Shown here in pieces: positions 1 through 8,641 of a stretch of 64,000 nt of DNA. Numbering within the stretch: position 1 is the first letter of the stretch; every line of letters starts with the position of its first letter. Source of the stretch: Paenibacillus tepidiphilus (GTDB taxonomy: Bacteria > Bacillota > Bacilli > Paenibacillales > Paenibacillaceae); contig NZ_VWRQ01000023.1 of the NCBI RefSeq assembly GCF_008635795.1, positions 1 through 64,000 of the forward strand. The letters are read 5' to 3'. The notes below the pieces were generated by a model, which did not search any database, had not been told where the DNA came from, and worked only from the letters and a program-made list of their open reading frames with translations. Position numbers and translations under genes: made by a program.

Positions 1-141
1 GCATCTAAGCGTGAAGCCCCCCTCAAGATGAGATTTCCCAGTATGTAAGACCCCTTGAAGACGACGAGGTAGATAGGTTGGAGGTGGAAGTGCAGCAATG
101 CATGGAGCTGACCAATACTAATCGGTCGAGGGCTTATCCAA
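1..141 (+). rRNA. 23S rRNA, 3' end (partial)
   Basis: The sequence carries the conserved 3' terminus of bacterial large-subunit rRNA, including the segment ending in CTAATCGGTCGAGGGCTTA. Only the last ~140 bases are present because the gene enters from the left edge. The 5S gene follows after ~55 bases, as in a standard 16S-23S-5S operon. The exact 3' end is approximate. Confidence 0.95.
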
Positions 142-196
142 ATATCTAAACACAGATTCGTTTCGGATTCAGTTTTCAGGCGATTGAGGCCTGCCG

Positions 197-313
197 TTTG
201 GTGGCGATGGCGGAGGGGTTCCACGCGTACCCATCCCGAACACGACCGTTAAGCCCTCCAGCGCCGATGGTACTTGGACCGAAGGGTCCTGGGAGAGTAG
301 GAAGCTGCCAAGC
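197..313 (+). rRNA. rrf: 5S rRNA
   Basis: A ~117-base block starts TTTGGTGGCGATGGCGGAGG and contains the conserved CCCATCCCGAACACGACCGT loop. The ends are complementary (TTTGG with the CCAAGC end), giving the closing helix I. It directly follows the 23S 3' end and is followed by an intrinsic terminator, so it is the last gene of the rRNA operon. No tRNA follows it. Confidence 0.95.
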
Positions 314-319
314 ACCTGA

Positions 320-357
320 AAATCCGCATTTGACATGATGTCAAATGCGGATTTTTT
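320..357 (+). terminator. rrn operon intrinsic terminator
   Basis: A near-perfect stem (AATCCGCATTTGACA paired with TGTCAAATGCGGATT, two-base loop) runs into a T-rich tail 7 bases after the 5S gene. Confidence 0.9.
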
Positions 358-635
358 GTGTTAAGTTGTAAAGACTTATATTATATAGAGGGGTAACACT
401 TTGACCAAAGTGGAAGGTGCTACTCGGTTGTCAGATTGGAACAAATAAAGTTCACCTGTACTGCTTTTACATTTTGAAGCCGGAGACTATGGGGAACGAG
501 CGAAGCAGAAGCTAATATACGTTAACAAGATATAATTTAATCTTTACGAGGCTCTGTTTGCATTGGAAAAATAGATTTGCCCATTCGATATAAACATACC
601 GCAGTTTTAAGGCTGTTGATGGACTGAAATTAAAC
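358..635. other. Intergenic, no gene seen
   Basis: AT-rich spacer between the rRNA terminator and the DnaA-box cluster. No open frame with a ribosome binding site, no tRNA and no clear repeat was seen. Confidence 0.5.
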
Positions 636-743
636 TTATGCACATGTGGATAGCTTATTATTTTATCCATATTACTAAGTACTCCCCAGCTTGCTGTGGA
701 TTTCAGGAGAGGTTATGTGGATATAACACATGTATGTGGATGA
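636..743. promoter_or_regulatory. Cluster of DnaA-box-like 9-mers
   Basis: Six 9-mers resemble the DnaA box TTATNCACA. They are TTATGCACA at 636 (exact match), TGTGGATAG at 645 (abutting it head to head), TTATCCATA at 663, TGTGGATTT at 695, TGTGGATAT at 716 and TGTGGATGA at 735 (each with one or two mismatches). The last three are spaced about 20 bp apart and end 24 bases before the thioesterase start. DnaA-box clusters outside oriC are known in Firmicutes, where they titrate DnaA or regulate adjacent genes. Binding is inferred. Confidence 0.55.
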
Positions 744-766
744 AATGATGAAGGAGCGAGCAAGTT

Positions 767-1525
767 ATGGACAAACAGAACAACTTATTGTGGACAGAGC
801 AATTTTTTGTTCATGCCAGTGATACGGATTTCCGTTCCAGGGTCAAGCTTTCCTATCTTCTTGATATTATGCAGCGTGCTGCAGATTCGGCGGTCAGCAG
901 TTTGGGTCTGGACATTGAGAAGATGCTTGAGGCTAGAATGGGCTGGATGGTCATCACAATGAAGCTGGAGCTTAAGCGCCTGCCGCAGCCGAACGAATCG
1001 CTTACCGTGCAGACCTGGAGCAAGGGGAATAAGGGAGCGCTCTGGCAGCGGGATTACCGTATTTTTGACGAGGCTGGTCATGAAGTTGCTGCAGCCCGTT
1101 CCATCTGGGCTCTTGTAGATATCGATAAACGAAAAATACTCCGCCCCTCAGCGCTGCCTGTTACTGTCGAGCCCTATCTGGAGGACTCTGTGGGTGACTT
1201 ACCTGAAAAAGTAGCGATACCGGAGGAGCCAATCATGGAGGAAGCCTACCGGTATCAGGTGAGGTACAGCGGACTTGATAACAATGGCCATCTTAACAAC
1301 GCCCGCTATGTCGACTTATGCTGTGATGCGTTGTCGCTGGAAGAGTGGGAGGAATTAGAGCTTACCGGGCTTCATATTACATATGCCCAGGAGGCGACGT
1401 TCGGGGATGAAATCTCTATTCTGCGAACATCTTGGACCGATACCGGCATATATGTTCGTGGACAGGGGGAAGGCCGGGTATTATTTGAGGCATGTCTGCA
1501 GCTTGCTAAGCGGGAGACTTCATAA
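767..1525 (+). CDS. Acyl-ACP thioesterase (FatA/FatB family)
   Basis: A 252-residue protein with the double hot-dog layout of acyl-ACP thioesterases. The N-terminal half contains FRSRVKLSYLLDIMQRAADS and the second half the catalytic-type segment DNNGHLNNARYVDL at about residues 171-184, whose Asn-x-His arrangement is typical. The family hydrolyses acyl-ACP to free fatty acid plus ACP in the cytoplasm. The ATG start follows AAGGAG at 750-755. Its promoter region overlaps the DnaA-box-like cluster, so expression could respond to DnaA. An intrinsic terminator follows at 1575. Substrate chain length cannot be told from sequence. Confidence 0.85.
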   Translation: MDKQNNLLWTEQFFVHASDTDFRSRVKLSYLLDIMQRAADSAVSSLGLDIEKMLEARMGWMVITMKLELKRLPQPNESLTVQTWSKGNKGALWQRDYRIFDEAGHEVAAARSIWALVDIDKRKILRPSALPVTVEPYLEDSVGDLPEKVAIPEEPIMEEAYRYQVRYSGLDNNGHLNNARYVDLCCDALSLEEWEELELTGLHITYAQEATFGDEISILRTSWTDTGIYVRGQGEGRVLFEACLQLAKRETS

Positions 1526-1544
1526 AAATCATTTTTATAATAGG

Positions 1545-1565
1545 GTTATTAACAGAGTTAATAAC
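1545..1565. repeat. Perfect 9-bp inverted repeat
   Basis: GTTATTAAC and GTTAATAAC are separated by AGA just downstream of the thioesterase stop. A second AT palindrome (ATAAAAAT-C-ATTTTTAT) lies at 1522-1538. They may be operator-like, or simply AT-rich hairpins ahead of the terminator. Confidence 0.5.
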
Positions 1566-1574
1566 AGTGTTACT

Positions 1575-1613
1575 AAGCAGCCGCTCAGAGTTCCGAGTGA
1601 CTGCTTTTTTTAT
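1575..1613 (+). terminator. Intrinsic terminator after thioesterase gene
   Basis: Stem AGCAG-CGCTC pairs with GAGTG-CTGCT, followed by a run of T. Confidence 0.8.
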
Positions 1614-1618
1614 ATTCA

Positions 1619-1627
1619 TTATCCACA
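1619..1627 (+). promoter_or_regulatory. Consensus DnaA box
   Basis: TTATCCACA is the exact consensus DnaA box. It lies 66 bases upstream of the sigma-factor start and about 1 kb from the 636-743 cluster. Confidence 0.4.
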
Positions 1628-1692
1628 GGATGTCACAAATCGCTGATCGGGGTTCGTTATATAGATGTACAAGGATGACGGAGGTGATTCTT

Positions 1693-2277
1693 TTGGAGCA
1701 AGGGAACCCCGGGAGCCCAATGAATCCAAATATGATCGAGGAAGCGATTGATAAGGTGAGCGCAGGTGAGCGCCAAGCCTATACTACGGTGATACAAGCT
1801 TATGAGAAGCAAATCTACACCTATTGCTTCTACATTTTGCGGAGCCGGGAAGAGGCTGAGGATGCGGTGCAGGACATTTTTGTGAAAGTGTATCGGGAGC
1901 TTGGAAGATATGAGCGGCGGGCTTCTTTTTCCGCCTGGTTGTATAAGATTGCCTATCATCATTGTCTGGATCAGCTCCGCCAAAACAAGCGCCGCAGCCG
2001 GTTGTTATCTCTTTATCAAATGCATCTGCGTGACGGTAACGATGGGCAGCGCGATGGGGCGCTGGTGGATACCCTGTTTGCCGGTCTGACCTCGGAGGAA
2101 AGCGCACTGCTGATTCTGCATGTGGTGGAGCAGTACAGCTTTGAGGAAATGGCGGAAATTACCGGCCGCAGCCCGGCAGCTCTGCGCAAGAGATACGAGC
2201 GGCTGCGGAAGAAGCTGATTCAGCAAAAGGAGAATAAAGGAGGTTACCTTCATGGAGAAGTGGCCGAGTTCAAGTGA
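1693..2277 (+). CDS. ECF-type RNA polymerase sigma factor
   Basis: A 194-residue sigma-70 family protein with only regions 2 and 4. Region 2 contains YCFYILRSREEAEDAVQDIF and the following FSAWLYKIAYHHCLDQLR. Region 4 is the helix-turn-helix FEEMAEITGRSPAALRKRYE. The TTG start at 1693 was chosen because GGAGGTGAT sits at 1680-1688 with ideal spacing; an in-frame ATG further upstream lacks a ribosome binding site. The 3' end overlaps the next gene by 26 bases, a common sigma/anti-sigma arrangement, so the two are probably translationally coupled. The inducing signal is unknown. Confidence 0.85.
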   Translation: MEQGNPGSPMNPNMIEEAIDKVSAGERQAYTTVIQAYEKQIYTYCFYILRSREEAEDAVQDIFVKVYRELGRYERRASFSAWLYKIAYHHCLDQLRQNKRRSRLLSLYQMHLRDGNDGQRDGALVDTLFAGLTSEESALLILHVVEQYSFEEMAEITGRSPAALRKRYERLRKKLIQQKENKGGYLHGEVAEFK

Positions 2278-3382
2278 GCGTCATTTAGATGAAGAAATCC
2301 GCCGGAGCTTTGAAAAGGTGCAGCTGCCGGCAGAGAGCTACAGTGAGCTTATTATGAACCGCATTGATCAAACAGCAGTAAAGCACGGGCTGCTGAAAAA
2401 AGCTATGATTACCCTGAGCGCCGCAGCAGTCATAGGGATATGCACTATAGGTGCAGGCTTTGTTTCCCCGGCATGGGCGGATACGTTAAAGCAGCTCCCG
2501 TTGCTGGGCGGCATATTCGAACATACGGAGGACCCGGGCCTGAAGCTGGCTGCGGAACAAGGGATGACAACGGCTCCAGCTTTAAGTGTTACGCAGGATG
2601 GGGTGACCTTAAGTATTACTGAGGCCTTCTATGATGGGACGCGGCTGGCACTCGGGTTTGAGCGGAGTGGAATTAATGAAGAGAGGGTGCTGGCTGTTCC
2701 TGGCGCTCTCGAAACCGGTGGTCTGGATAGTGCAGCCAAAGGTCTGCTGGGTATTCCGACGGTAACCTTGCCCTCCGGGGAACCTGTAGGGTACGGCTCA
2801 ATGTCCACTGGCGATGTGGATGGACAGCCGAACACGCTTTTACTCGAACTGAATGCACTGCTTAATACAGCTTCCTACGGAGACGAAATGACGGTTAATG
2901 TCAGTGTTCCGGTAGCACAGATTAAGGAGCCGTTTGTATTTCAGGTGCCGGTAAAGAAGGTAACAGAGGGAATTATCAATCTTTCTCCTTATCAAGGCGC
3001 AAGCAGAGACGATTTCCAATATACGGTTACGAAGCTGAATATCACCCCAGTCTCGATAAGAATGGTAATCACCAGTACAGGCGAAGTGCCCGTATCTCCG
3101 GAACAGACGGGGGAGTATGCGCCTACCGAGGTGTTTTATGAGCTGGTGGACGATGCAGGTAATATCGCTAACCCGCAGCATTGGGGTTATTCTCCGGCTA
3201 AAGCGATCCGGCACCCTATTGTGGATAATCTGTATGATGCCTTTCCGCAAGTGCCCAAGGCCATAACGGTCAGACCCTATACCTGTACATTCGATGGGGA
3301 TATGGAAATAATGACGGATGCCAACGGCGAGCGTGTAAAGACTTATTATCCGGAACTGGAGACCACGATAGTCATTCCTTAA
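2252..3382 (+). CDS. Membrane anti-sigma-like protein with DUF4179 domain
   Basis: 376 residues. A short cytoplasmic N-terminal part (about 1-47) would bind the sigma factor, one hydrophobic helix follows (about 48-70, MITLSAAAVIGICTIGAGFV), and the rest is an extracytoplasmic region. The motif FVSPAWADTLKQLPLLGGIF just after the membrane segment is typical of DUF4179 proteins encoded beside ECF sigma factors. The start is preceded by AAAGGAGG. The inferred role is to hold the upstream sigma factor at the membrane and sense an envelope signal. No protease-cleavage site could be identified. Confidence 0.75.
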   Translation: MEKWPSSSERHLDEEIRRSFEKVQLPAESYSELIMNRIDQTAVKHGLLKKAMITLSAAAVIGICTIGAGFVSPAWADTLKQLPLLGGIFEHTEDPGLKLAAEQGMTTAPALSVTQDGVTLSITEAFYDGTRLALGFERSGINEERVLAVPGALETGGLDSAAKGLLGIPTVTLPSGEPVGYGSMSTGDVDGQPNTLLLELNALLNTASYGDEMTVNVSVPVAQIKEPFVFQVPVKKVTEGIINLSPYQGASRDDFQYTVTKLNITPVSIRMVITSTGEVPVSPEQTGEYAPTEVFYELVDDAGNIANPQHWGYSPAKAIRHPIVDNLYDAFPQVPKAITVRPYTCTFDGDMEIMTDANGERVKTYYPELETTIVIP

Positions 3383-3415
3383 GACAGCACCAAGTATTAC
3401 AAAAATAGGCGCAAA

Positions 3416-3447
3416 TAAGCCCGTATCTGCCGAGCAGATGCGGGCTT
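3416..3447. terminator. Bidirectional intrinsic terminator
   Basis: AAGCCCGTATCTGC pairs with GCAGATGCGGGCTT between convergent genes. The T-rich tail is short on both strands, so it may serve both. Confidence 0.6.
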
Positions 3448-3457
3448 GTGTATGTTA

Positions 3458-4363
3458 TCAGAGTAAGGTAAGTGGAATATAAATTTCGCTGACGGATTCC
3501 GGATGGTCTGGTCCCAAATAATCGTCGCCGTAGAACTCGAACTCATAAGGAAGAGTCAGGCGGTAGTTGGTTTTGGGCAAATATACGCCATAGATATACT
3601 TATATGTAGCAGGGATTTCGCGGGAGCGTCCCTTATGCAGAAACTTGAGATAACGTGCTGGCGGCAGAACATGGACGGGGAACTGAGGAATCGCTTGGTC
3701 TGCAACCAGGCCGGAGCCCGGGCCGGACGATACAGGATGAATGCGGCTTAACTCACATGCGCACAGAAAGGAAGCTCCACTGTCTTCATAATCGTCTGCC
3801 CAATACCCCAATTGATAGTATCGCTCCGGGAGCATGCGCTCCGGAAGTAAGGCTAAGCTGCCGAACAGGTTCTCCCAGGCTGCCCCAAAAGCAGCTGGGT
3901 TGGTGTATTCATTAACCTGCGGTCCCTGAAGGACCAATTCTCCGAGATCAATTAGCCGGGGCTGCACGAACAGCGTGTCAGGCCACTGCTGTAAGTCATT
4001 TTCATACAGACGCGGAAGCAGGGGCGGAATGTCCGGATGTAATTTTTGGCGCAGCGCGGAGGGGGGACGGCGCAGTATTCTTTTGAAAGCCCGGGCAAAG
4101 GTCTCATAATCATTAAAAGCATAATCCAGAGAAATATCCTGGAGCGAACGCTCAGGTGTCTTAAGTATATCCTTTGCGGCTTCAGTAATTTTGCGCCGGG
4201 AGATATAATCACCGGGAGTAAGCCCGGTCACGCCTTGAAACAGCCGGATGAAGTGATACAGCGAGTAGCCGGTATTCCTGGAGAGGGCTTGGACGGACAA
4301 GGGAACCCGGAGGTTTGCTTCGATATGATCCAGCGCTTGAACGATAAGCTGGCGGTTATTCAA
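3458..4363 (-). CDS. AraC-family regulator with GyrI-like effector domain
   Basis: 301 residues. The N-terminal ~100 residues form an AraC double helix-turn-helix (VPLSVQALSRNTGYSLYHFI, then SLQDISLDYAFNDYETFARA and a C-terminal FKRILRRPPSALR). The remainder resembles a GyrI-like small-molecule binding domain (EYTNPAAFGAAWENLFG, ending PESVSEIYIPLT), as in Rob/BmrR-type multidrug-responsive regulators. The TTG start at 4363 follows GGGAGGTGC with good spacing; the upstream ATG at 4450 lies inside the preceding methyltransferase gene. The gap to that gene is 25 bases, so they likely form an operon. The ligand is unknown. Confidence 0.8.
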   Translation of the reverse strand: MNNRQLIVQALDHIEANLRVPLSVQALSRNTGYSLYHFIRLFQGVTGLTPGDYISRRKITEAAKDILKTPERSLQDISLDYAFNDYETFARAFKRILRRPPSALRQKLHPDIPPLLPRLYENDLQQWPDTLFVQPRLIDLGELVLQGPQVNEYTNPAAFGAAWENLFGSLALLPERMLPERYYQLGYWADDYEDSGASFLCACELSRIHPVSSGPGSGLVADQAIPQFPVHVLPPARYLKFLHKGRSREIPATYKYIYGVYLPKTNYRLTLPYEFEFYGDDYLGPDHPESVSEIYIPLTLL

Positions 4364-4388
4364 GGCTGCACCTCCCAGGATCACTGTT

Positions 4389-4832
4389 TTATTCCTCCAC
4401 CCATTCTCCCCAAGAAGTAGCCCATGCGGGAACGGTTGCCTGCCGGACACGGTCTGTTGTAGGAAAATACGCTTTGATGTCGAGCACCGGAGTTCCGGGA
4501 TAAGCGTCCAGTCCGGCTACCTCTACCCTGCCGCGCTCCATGTCGACAGATACGATTCTGGCTACACTAAGCCCTATAGGGTTGGGGCGGACGGGAGAAC
4601 GGGAGGCAAATACACCGGTGACCGGCGCCTGATAAGGCGGGTCAATCTGTGTGGTGCTCCGGAATGTATCATCTGCTAATTCATGAATCCACCAAAGCAC
4701 CTGGCAGTGGCTGAAATCGGCCAAGCCCAGTAAAGCCGGGGCGTATTGCGGATGAATCTCCAGATAAAGACTGGATGAAGCTCCGGACACAGTACCTATC
4801 TGAACAATATTATATGTTTCTGGGTTATGCAT
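4389..4832 (-). CDS. TrmO/YaeB-like tRNA methyltransferase family protein (UPF0066)
   Basis: 147 residues with the diagnostic segment FASRSPVRPNPIGLSVARI of the UPF0066 family, whose E. coli member TrmO methylates N6 of t6A37 in tRNA using S-adenosylmethionine. The N-terminal IGTVSG strand and the LGLADFSHCQVLWWIHEL segment fit the fold. It is shorter than E. coli TrmO (no C-terminal extension), as in many Firmicute members, so the exact substrate is uncertain. It is divergently transcribed from topB and is the first gene of a two-gene unit with the AraC regulator. Confidence 0.75.
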   Translation of the reverse strand: MHNPETYNIVQIGTVSGASSSLYLEIHPQYAPALLGLADFSHCQVLWWIHELADDTFRSTTQIDPPYQAPVTGVFASRSPVRPNPIGLSVARIVSVDMERGRVEVAGLDAYPGTPVLDIKAYFPTTDRVRQATVPAWATSWGEWVEE

Positions 4833-4900
4833 TGGCTGTGACTCCTTTCGGTTGATGCTAGGTATAGTGTAATTTAGCTGCAGCAGGTTTGCCTGACGAT

Positions 4901-4929
4901 ATTTGCGGACTTTTGAATAATGGTATAAT
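4901..4929 (+). promoter_or_regulatory. topB promoter with extended -10
   Basis: TGGTATAAT at 4921-4929 is an extended -10 element with a perfect TATAAT. The -35 match is weak. It is placed 28 bases before the topB start. Confidence 0.6.
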
Positions 4930-4957
4930 AAGTTGTTGATGAAGAAAGGAGCGTACT

Positions 4958-7096
4958 ATGAAAGCATTGGTATTGGCCGAAAAGCCGTCAGTGGCGCGGG
5001 AGATTGCGCGCGTACTGGGCTGCGGCAACAAGCAGAAGAGTTATATGGAAGGACCGAAGTATATCGTAACCTGGGCTTTGGGCCATCTGGTCGGGCTGGC
5101 GGAGCCGGAGGATTATAATAGCAAGTATGCGTCATGGGCGCTGGAGGATCTGCCTATTCTGCCCGACAAGACCAAACTGAAAGTGCTGCGCGAAACCGGC
5201 CAGCAGTATAAGGCGGTCCAGCATCTGATGAATCGGCAGGATGTCGGGGAGCTCATTATCGCGACAGATGCCGCGCGTGAAGGGGAGCTGCTGGCACGCT
5301 GGATCATGAATATGGCCGGCTGGCGCAAGCCGTTCAAGCGCCTCTGGATCTCCTCGCAGACCGACAAGGCCATCAAGGAAGGGTTCGCCTCCTTACGGCC
5401 GGGCAAGGATTTCGACCGGCTGTATGAATCGGCACGCTGCCGCGCGGAGGCGGACTGGATGATCGGACTGAACGTTACCCGGGCGCTGACCTGTAAGTTC
5501 GGTGCTCCGTTGTCGGCTGGACGTGTGCAGACTCCGACGCTTGGCATGATCATGGACCGGGAGAACGAGATTACGAGCTTCCGCTCCCAGGAGTATGAGC
5601 TGCTGAGCGCCGACTTCGGCAGCTTCCAGGCCGGCTGGAGGGCTGCGGGCGGCGATGGACGGATCTTTGACAAGGCAAAGACCGCCGCGCTTAAGGAGAA
5701 GCTTACCGGGCGCTCCGGCAAGATTGCCAAGGTCCACAAGAGCGAGAAGTCCGAGCCGCATCCGCTGGCGTATGACCTGACAGAGCTGCAGCGGGATGCG
5801 AACAAGAAGTTCGGCTTCTCGGCAAAGCAGACGTCGAGCGTGCTGCAGCGTCTGTATGAGCAGCATAAGCTGGTGACTTATCCGCGTACGGACAGCCGCT
5901 ATCTGACGGCGGATATGACCGGCACGCTTAAGGAGCGGCTGGAAAGCGTAGCCGTAGGCCCTTATGCTCCGCTGGCGCGGCCGCTGCTCCGCAAGCCGCT
6001 GCCGGTCACCAAACGTATTGTGGATGACAGCAAGGTCAGTGATCACCACGCGATTATTCCGACAGAGGAGACGGTGCTGCTCAATCAGCTGAGCACCGAG
6101 GAGCGCAAGCTGTACGATCTGATCGTACGCCGCTTTATCAGTCTGTTCTATCCGGCAGCGCGTTACGATGCGGTAGCCGTTACCGTCAATGTAGAGGGCG
6201 AAAGCTTCTACATTAAAGGTACTACCGTCAAAGACGCCGGATGGCGCGAGGTGTACGGCGGCGATATGAGCAGCGACGAGGATGAGGATGACGCTGCAGA
6301 TGAGCCGGCGGCAGGCAGTGTGAAGCTGCCGGAGCTGCGGGAAGGCGAGAGCGTCAAGCTCGGGCGCTGCCTGATCCGCTCCGGCCGGACACAGCCGCCT
6401 AAGCGCTATACGGAAGCCTCGCTGCTGACGCAGATGGAGAAGCACGGGCTGGGCACTCCCGCCACCCGCGCTGATATTATCGAGAAGCTGGTCAGCTCCG
6501 ATACGATTGAGCGGCAGGGCAATTCGCTGCATCCAACCGGAAAGGGCAAGCAGCTCATCGGAATCGTCTCCGCGCAGCTGCGGACGCCGGAGCTGACCGC
6601 CCGCTGGGAAGCGGATCTGGAAAGAATCGCCAAGGGACAGGGACGGCCGGAGCCTTTCCTGCAGGGCATTCGCAGCATGGCCCAGGAGCTGGTGGCCGGC
6701 GTGAAGAACAGCAGCGCGGAATACAAGCCGCATAATGTGTCGAACAGCCATTGTCCGGAATGCGGCACACGCCTCCTGGAGAAGAAGACTAAGCGCGGCA
6801 AGCTGCTGGTCTGCCCGGCGGACGACTGCGGATATACCCGTGCCGGGGAGAAGCGTCTCTCCAACCGCCGCTGTCCGCAGTGTCACAAGAAGATGGAACT
6901 GAAGGAAGGCAAGGCGGGGATGTTCGTGCAGTGTCTGGGCTGCGGAATAACCGAAACGCTGGACAAAGACCACAAGCATGTCAACAAACGCGAGCAGCAG
7001 AAGCTGGTGCAGCAATACAGCAAACAGGAAAGCGCAGGCACAAGCCTCGGTGATCTGCTGAAAGCGGCGATGGAAGCGAAGGAGAAAGGCAAGTAG
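4958..7096 (+). CDS. topB: DNA topoisomerase III
   Basis: 712 residues, type IA topoisomerase. The N-terminal TOPRIM domain starts KALVLAEKPSVAREIARVLG and has the acidic IIATDAAREGE motif. The active-site tyrosine is in TYPRTDSRYL (Tyr308). The C-terminal ~115 residues carry two zinc-ribbon modules (CPECGTRLLEK with a following CPADDCGY; CPQCHKK with QCLGCG). The enzyme cuts and passes single DNA strands to resolve precatenanes and recombination intermediates. The start is preceded by GAAAGGAGCG. Length and zinc ribbons match Bacillus TopB. It appears monocistronic, with a hairpin downstream. Confidence 0.95.
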   Translation: MKALVLAEKPSVAREIARVLGCGNKQKSYMEGPKYIVTWALGHLVGLAEPEDYNSKYASWALEDLPILPDKTKLKVLRETGQQYKAVQHLMNRQDVGELIIATDAAREGELLARWIMNMAGWRKPFKRLWISSQTDKAIKEGFASLRPGKDFDRLYESARCRAEADWMIGLNVTRALTCKFGAPLSAGRVQTPTLGMIMDRENEITSFRSQEYELLSADFGSFQAGWRAAGGDGRIFDKAKTAALKEKLTGRSGKIAKVHKSEKSEPHPLAYDLTELQRDANKKFGFSAKQTSSVLQRLYEQHKLVTYPRTDSRYLTADMTGTLKERLESVAVGPYAPLARPLLRKPLPVTKRIVDDSKVSDHHAIIPTEETVLLNQLSTEERKLYDLIVRRFISLFYPAARYDAVAVTVNVEGESFYIKGTTVKDAGWREVYGGDMSSDEDEDDAADEPAAGSVKLPELREGESVKLGRCLIRSGRTQPPKRYTEASLLTQMEKHGLGTPATRADIIEKLVSSDTIERQGNSLHPTGKGKQLIGIVSAQLRTPELTARWEADLERIAKGQGRPEPFLQGIRSMAQELVAGVKNSSAEYKPHNVSNSHCPECGTRLLEKKTKRGKLLVCPADDCGYTRAGEKRLSNRRCPQCHKKMELKEGKAGMFVQCLGCGITETLDKDHKHVNKREQQKLVQQYSKQESAGTSLGDLLKAAMEAKEKGK

Positions 7097-7118
7097 GAGT
7101 CAAGTGCATGTTCAGAAG

Positions 7119-7158
7119 AAGCCCGGGAGGACTGTGAAATACACAGCCTTCCCGGGTT
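7119..7158 (+). terminator. Strong hairpin after topB (terminator-like)
   Basis: AGCCCGGGAGG-CTGTG pairs with CACAG-CCTTCCCGGGTT. The stem is strong but the T tail is poor, so termination may be partial. Confidence 0.5.
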
Positions 7159-7319
7159 ATTGGCGCTGGGCGCACCCTTGCTGCCTGTATCCGGTAGTAT
7201 GCACAGCGGGACATGTTCTTCCCAATTGTCCGGGGATATGCTTAACTAGAAAGATCAGGCGGAAGGGCGTATTCCGGGTCTATACTAACATCGAAGAAGC
7301 AGGTGATGGAGTGGCTATT

Positions 7320-8531
7320 ATGAAAGAACGGAAGGATGCAGACAGGACAGCCGTTCCGGAGAAAAGCAGGGACAGCCGCTGGTTCTTCCTGGTGATTGTG
7401 TTTATGTTCTGGTTCTCTTCTTACATATATGTACCGGTGCTGTCACCGTATGTAGAATCGCTGGGTGCCTCCTATACCATGGTCGGCGCAGTGCTTGGCG
7501 TATACGGGCTGGTGCAGATTCTGTGCCGGCTGCCGATCGGCATCGGCTCGGATATGCTGAACCGCCGGCGGCCGTTCGTGCTGCTCGGGCTGCTGGCCAG
7601 CGGGGCAAGCTGCCTGCTGTTCCTGGCCGGGGCGCATCCCGGCTGGGCGCTGGCAGCGCGCGCCGTAGCTGGAATTGCGGCGTCGGCCTGGGTGGTGTAT
7701 TCGGTGATGTTTGCCGGCTATTTTCCGAAGGAGGATGCGGGAAAAGCAATGGGCATGCTGCAATTTGCCACTGTCGTTGCCCAGCTTGCCAGCATGCTGG
7801 TCAGCGGGACGATTGTCCAGCACTGGGGCTGGAATGCCCCCTTTATCATCGGGCTGGCTGTGGCGGCTGTGGCAGCTTTGCTGACACTGCATCTGCCAGA
7901 ACAGCGGCAGGAGCGATATAGCGGGGGCATTCAAATCCGGGATCTGGCATCCGTGGTAAAGGAGCCGCTGCTCGTCAAGGTCTCCCTGTTATCGGTGCTG
8001 GCGCATTGTGTGCTGTTTATTACCATGTTCGGGTATACTCCGAATCAGGCGCTTGCCCTCGGTGCCGCCAAAAGCGAACTGGGCTGGCTGACACTGGCCT
8101 TTATGCTCCCCCATGCCATAGCGACGCTGTATGGCTCGCGCCTGCTCGGCGGACGGCTGGGCGACCGCGGCACGCTGCTGCTGGGCTTTGCCGGGACAGC
8201 GGTATTTACGCTGCTGATTCCAGCGATGCCGACGTTGGCGGCCCTTTGTGCCACACAGGTGGGCAACGGGTTGATGCAGGGTCTTATTTTTCCGCTGCTG
8301 CTCGGCAAATCGGTATCCGGGGTAGCTCCCTATAAACGGGCTACGGCAATGGGCTTCTATCAGGCGGTATATGCGGTGGGTATGTCCGGCGGGCCGTTTG
8401 TGGCAGGGTGGATGAGCTCAGTCTATGGACTCCGGGGCGGATTCTGGCTGGGAGGAATCGCCGCCGCTATTGCAGCGGTGTTGTCATGGATCTGGCTTAG
8501 AGAACGGGCCGACAGAGGCACTGCCATGTAA
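7320..8531 (+). CDS. MFS transporter
   Basis: 403 residues with about twelve hydrophobic segments and the signature of major facilitator proteins in the first cytoplasmic loop (RLPIGIGSDMLNRRRPF). A second-half counterpart is GGRLGDRGTLLLGFAG. The short soluble N-terminus and DSRWFFLVIVFMFWFSSYIY entry into helix 1 support the ATG at 7320, which follows GGAG at 7308; a GTG at 7311 is an alternative. The open frame continues upstream to 7104 without a ribosome binding site, so the longer version was rejected. The substrate is unknown; the family exports drugs or takes up metabolites. It stands alone between topB and the DUF1294 gene. Confidence 0.8.
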   Translation: MKERKDADRTAVPEKSRDSRWFFLVIVFMFWFSSYIYVPVLSPYVESLGASYTMVGAVLGVYGLVQILCRLPIGIGSDMLNRRRPFVLLGLLASGASCLLFLAGAHPGWALAARAVAGIAASAWVVYSVMFAGYFPKEDAGKAMGMLQFATVVAQLASMLVSGTIVQHWGWNAPFIIGLAVAAVAALLTLHLPEQRQERYSGGIQIRDLASVVKEPLLVKVSLLSVLAHCVLFITMFGYTPNQALALGAAKSELGWLTLAFMLPHAIATLYGSRLLGGRLGDRGTLLLGFAGTAVFTLLIPAMPTLAALCATQVGNGLMQGLIFPLLLGKSVSGVAPYKRATAMGFYQAVYAVGMSGGPFVAGWMSSVYGLRGGFWLGGIAAAIAAVLSWIWLRERADRGTAM

Positions 8532-8572
8532 GGATTAGGTAAAGAAGCGGCCAGGCGGGGAAAGCGCCGGGA

Positions 8573-8602
8573 TTGGTCTTTTGCCGGCAAGGGTACTATA
8601 AT
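8573..8602 (+). promoter_or_regulatory. SigA-type promoter for DUF1294 gene
   Basis: TTGGTC at 8573 and TATAAT at 8597 with an 18-base spacer, 40 bases before the start codon. Confidence 0.6.
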
Positions 8603-8641
8603 GGATAGTAGAGCGAAGTGTATGAGGAGGGGCCGGAAGCG

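Noticed and set aside
5393..7015. A 540-codon minus-strand frame opposite topB.
   Set aside because: It is a codon-bias shadow of the GC-rich gene, with no motif or start signal.
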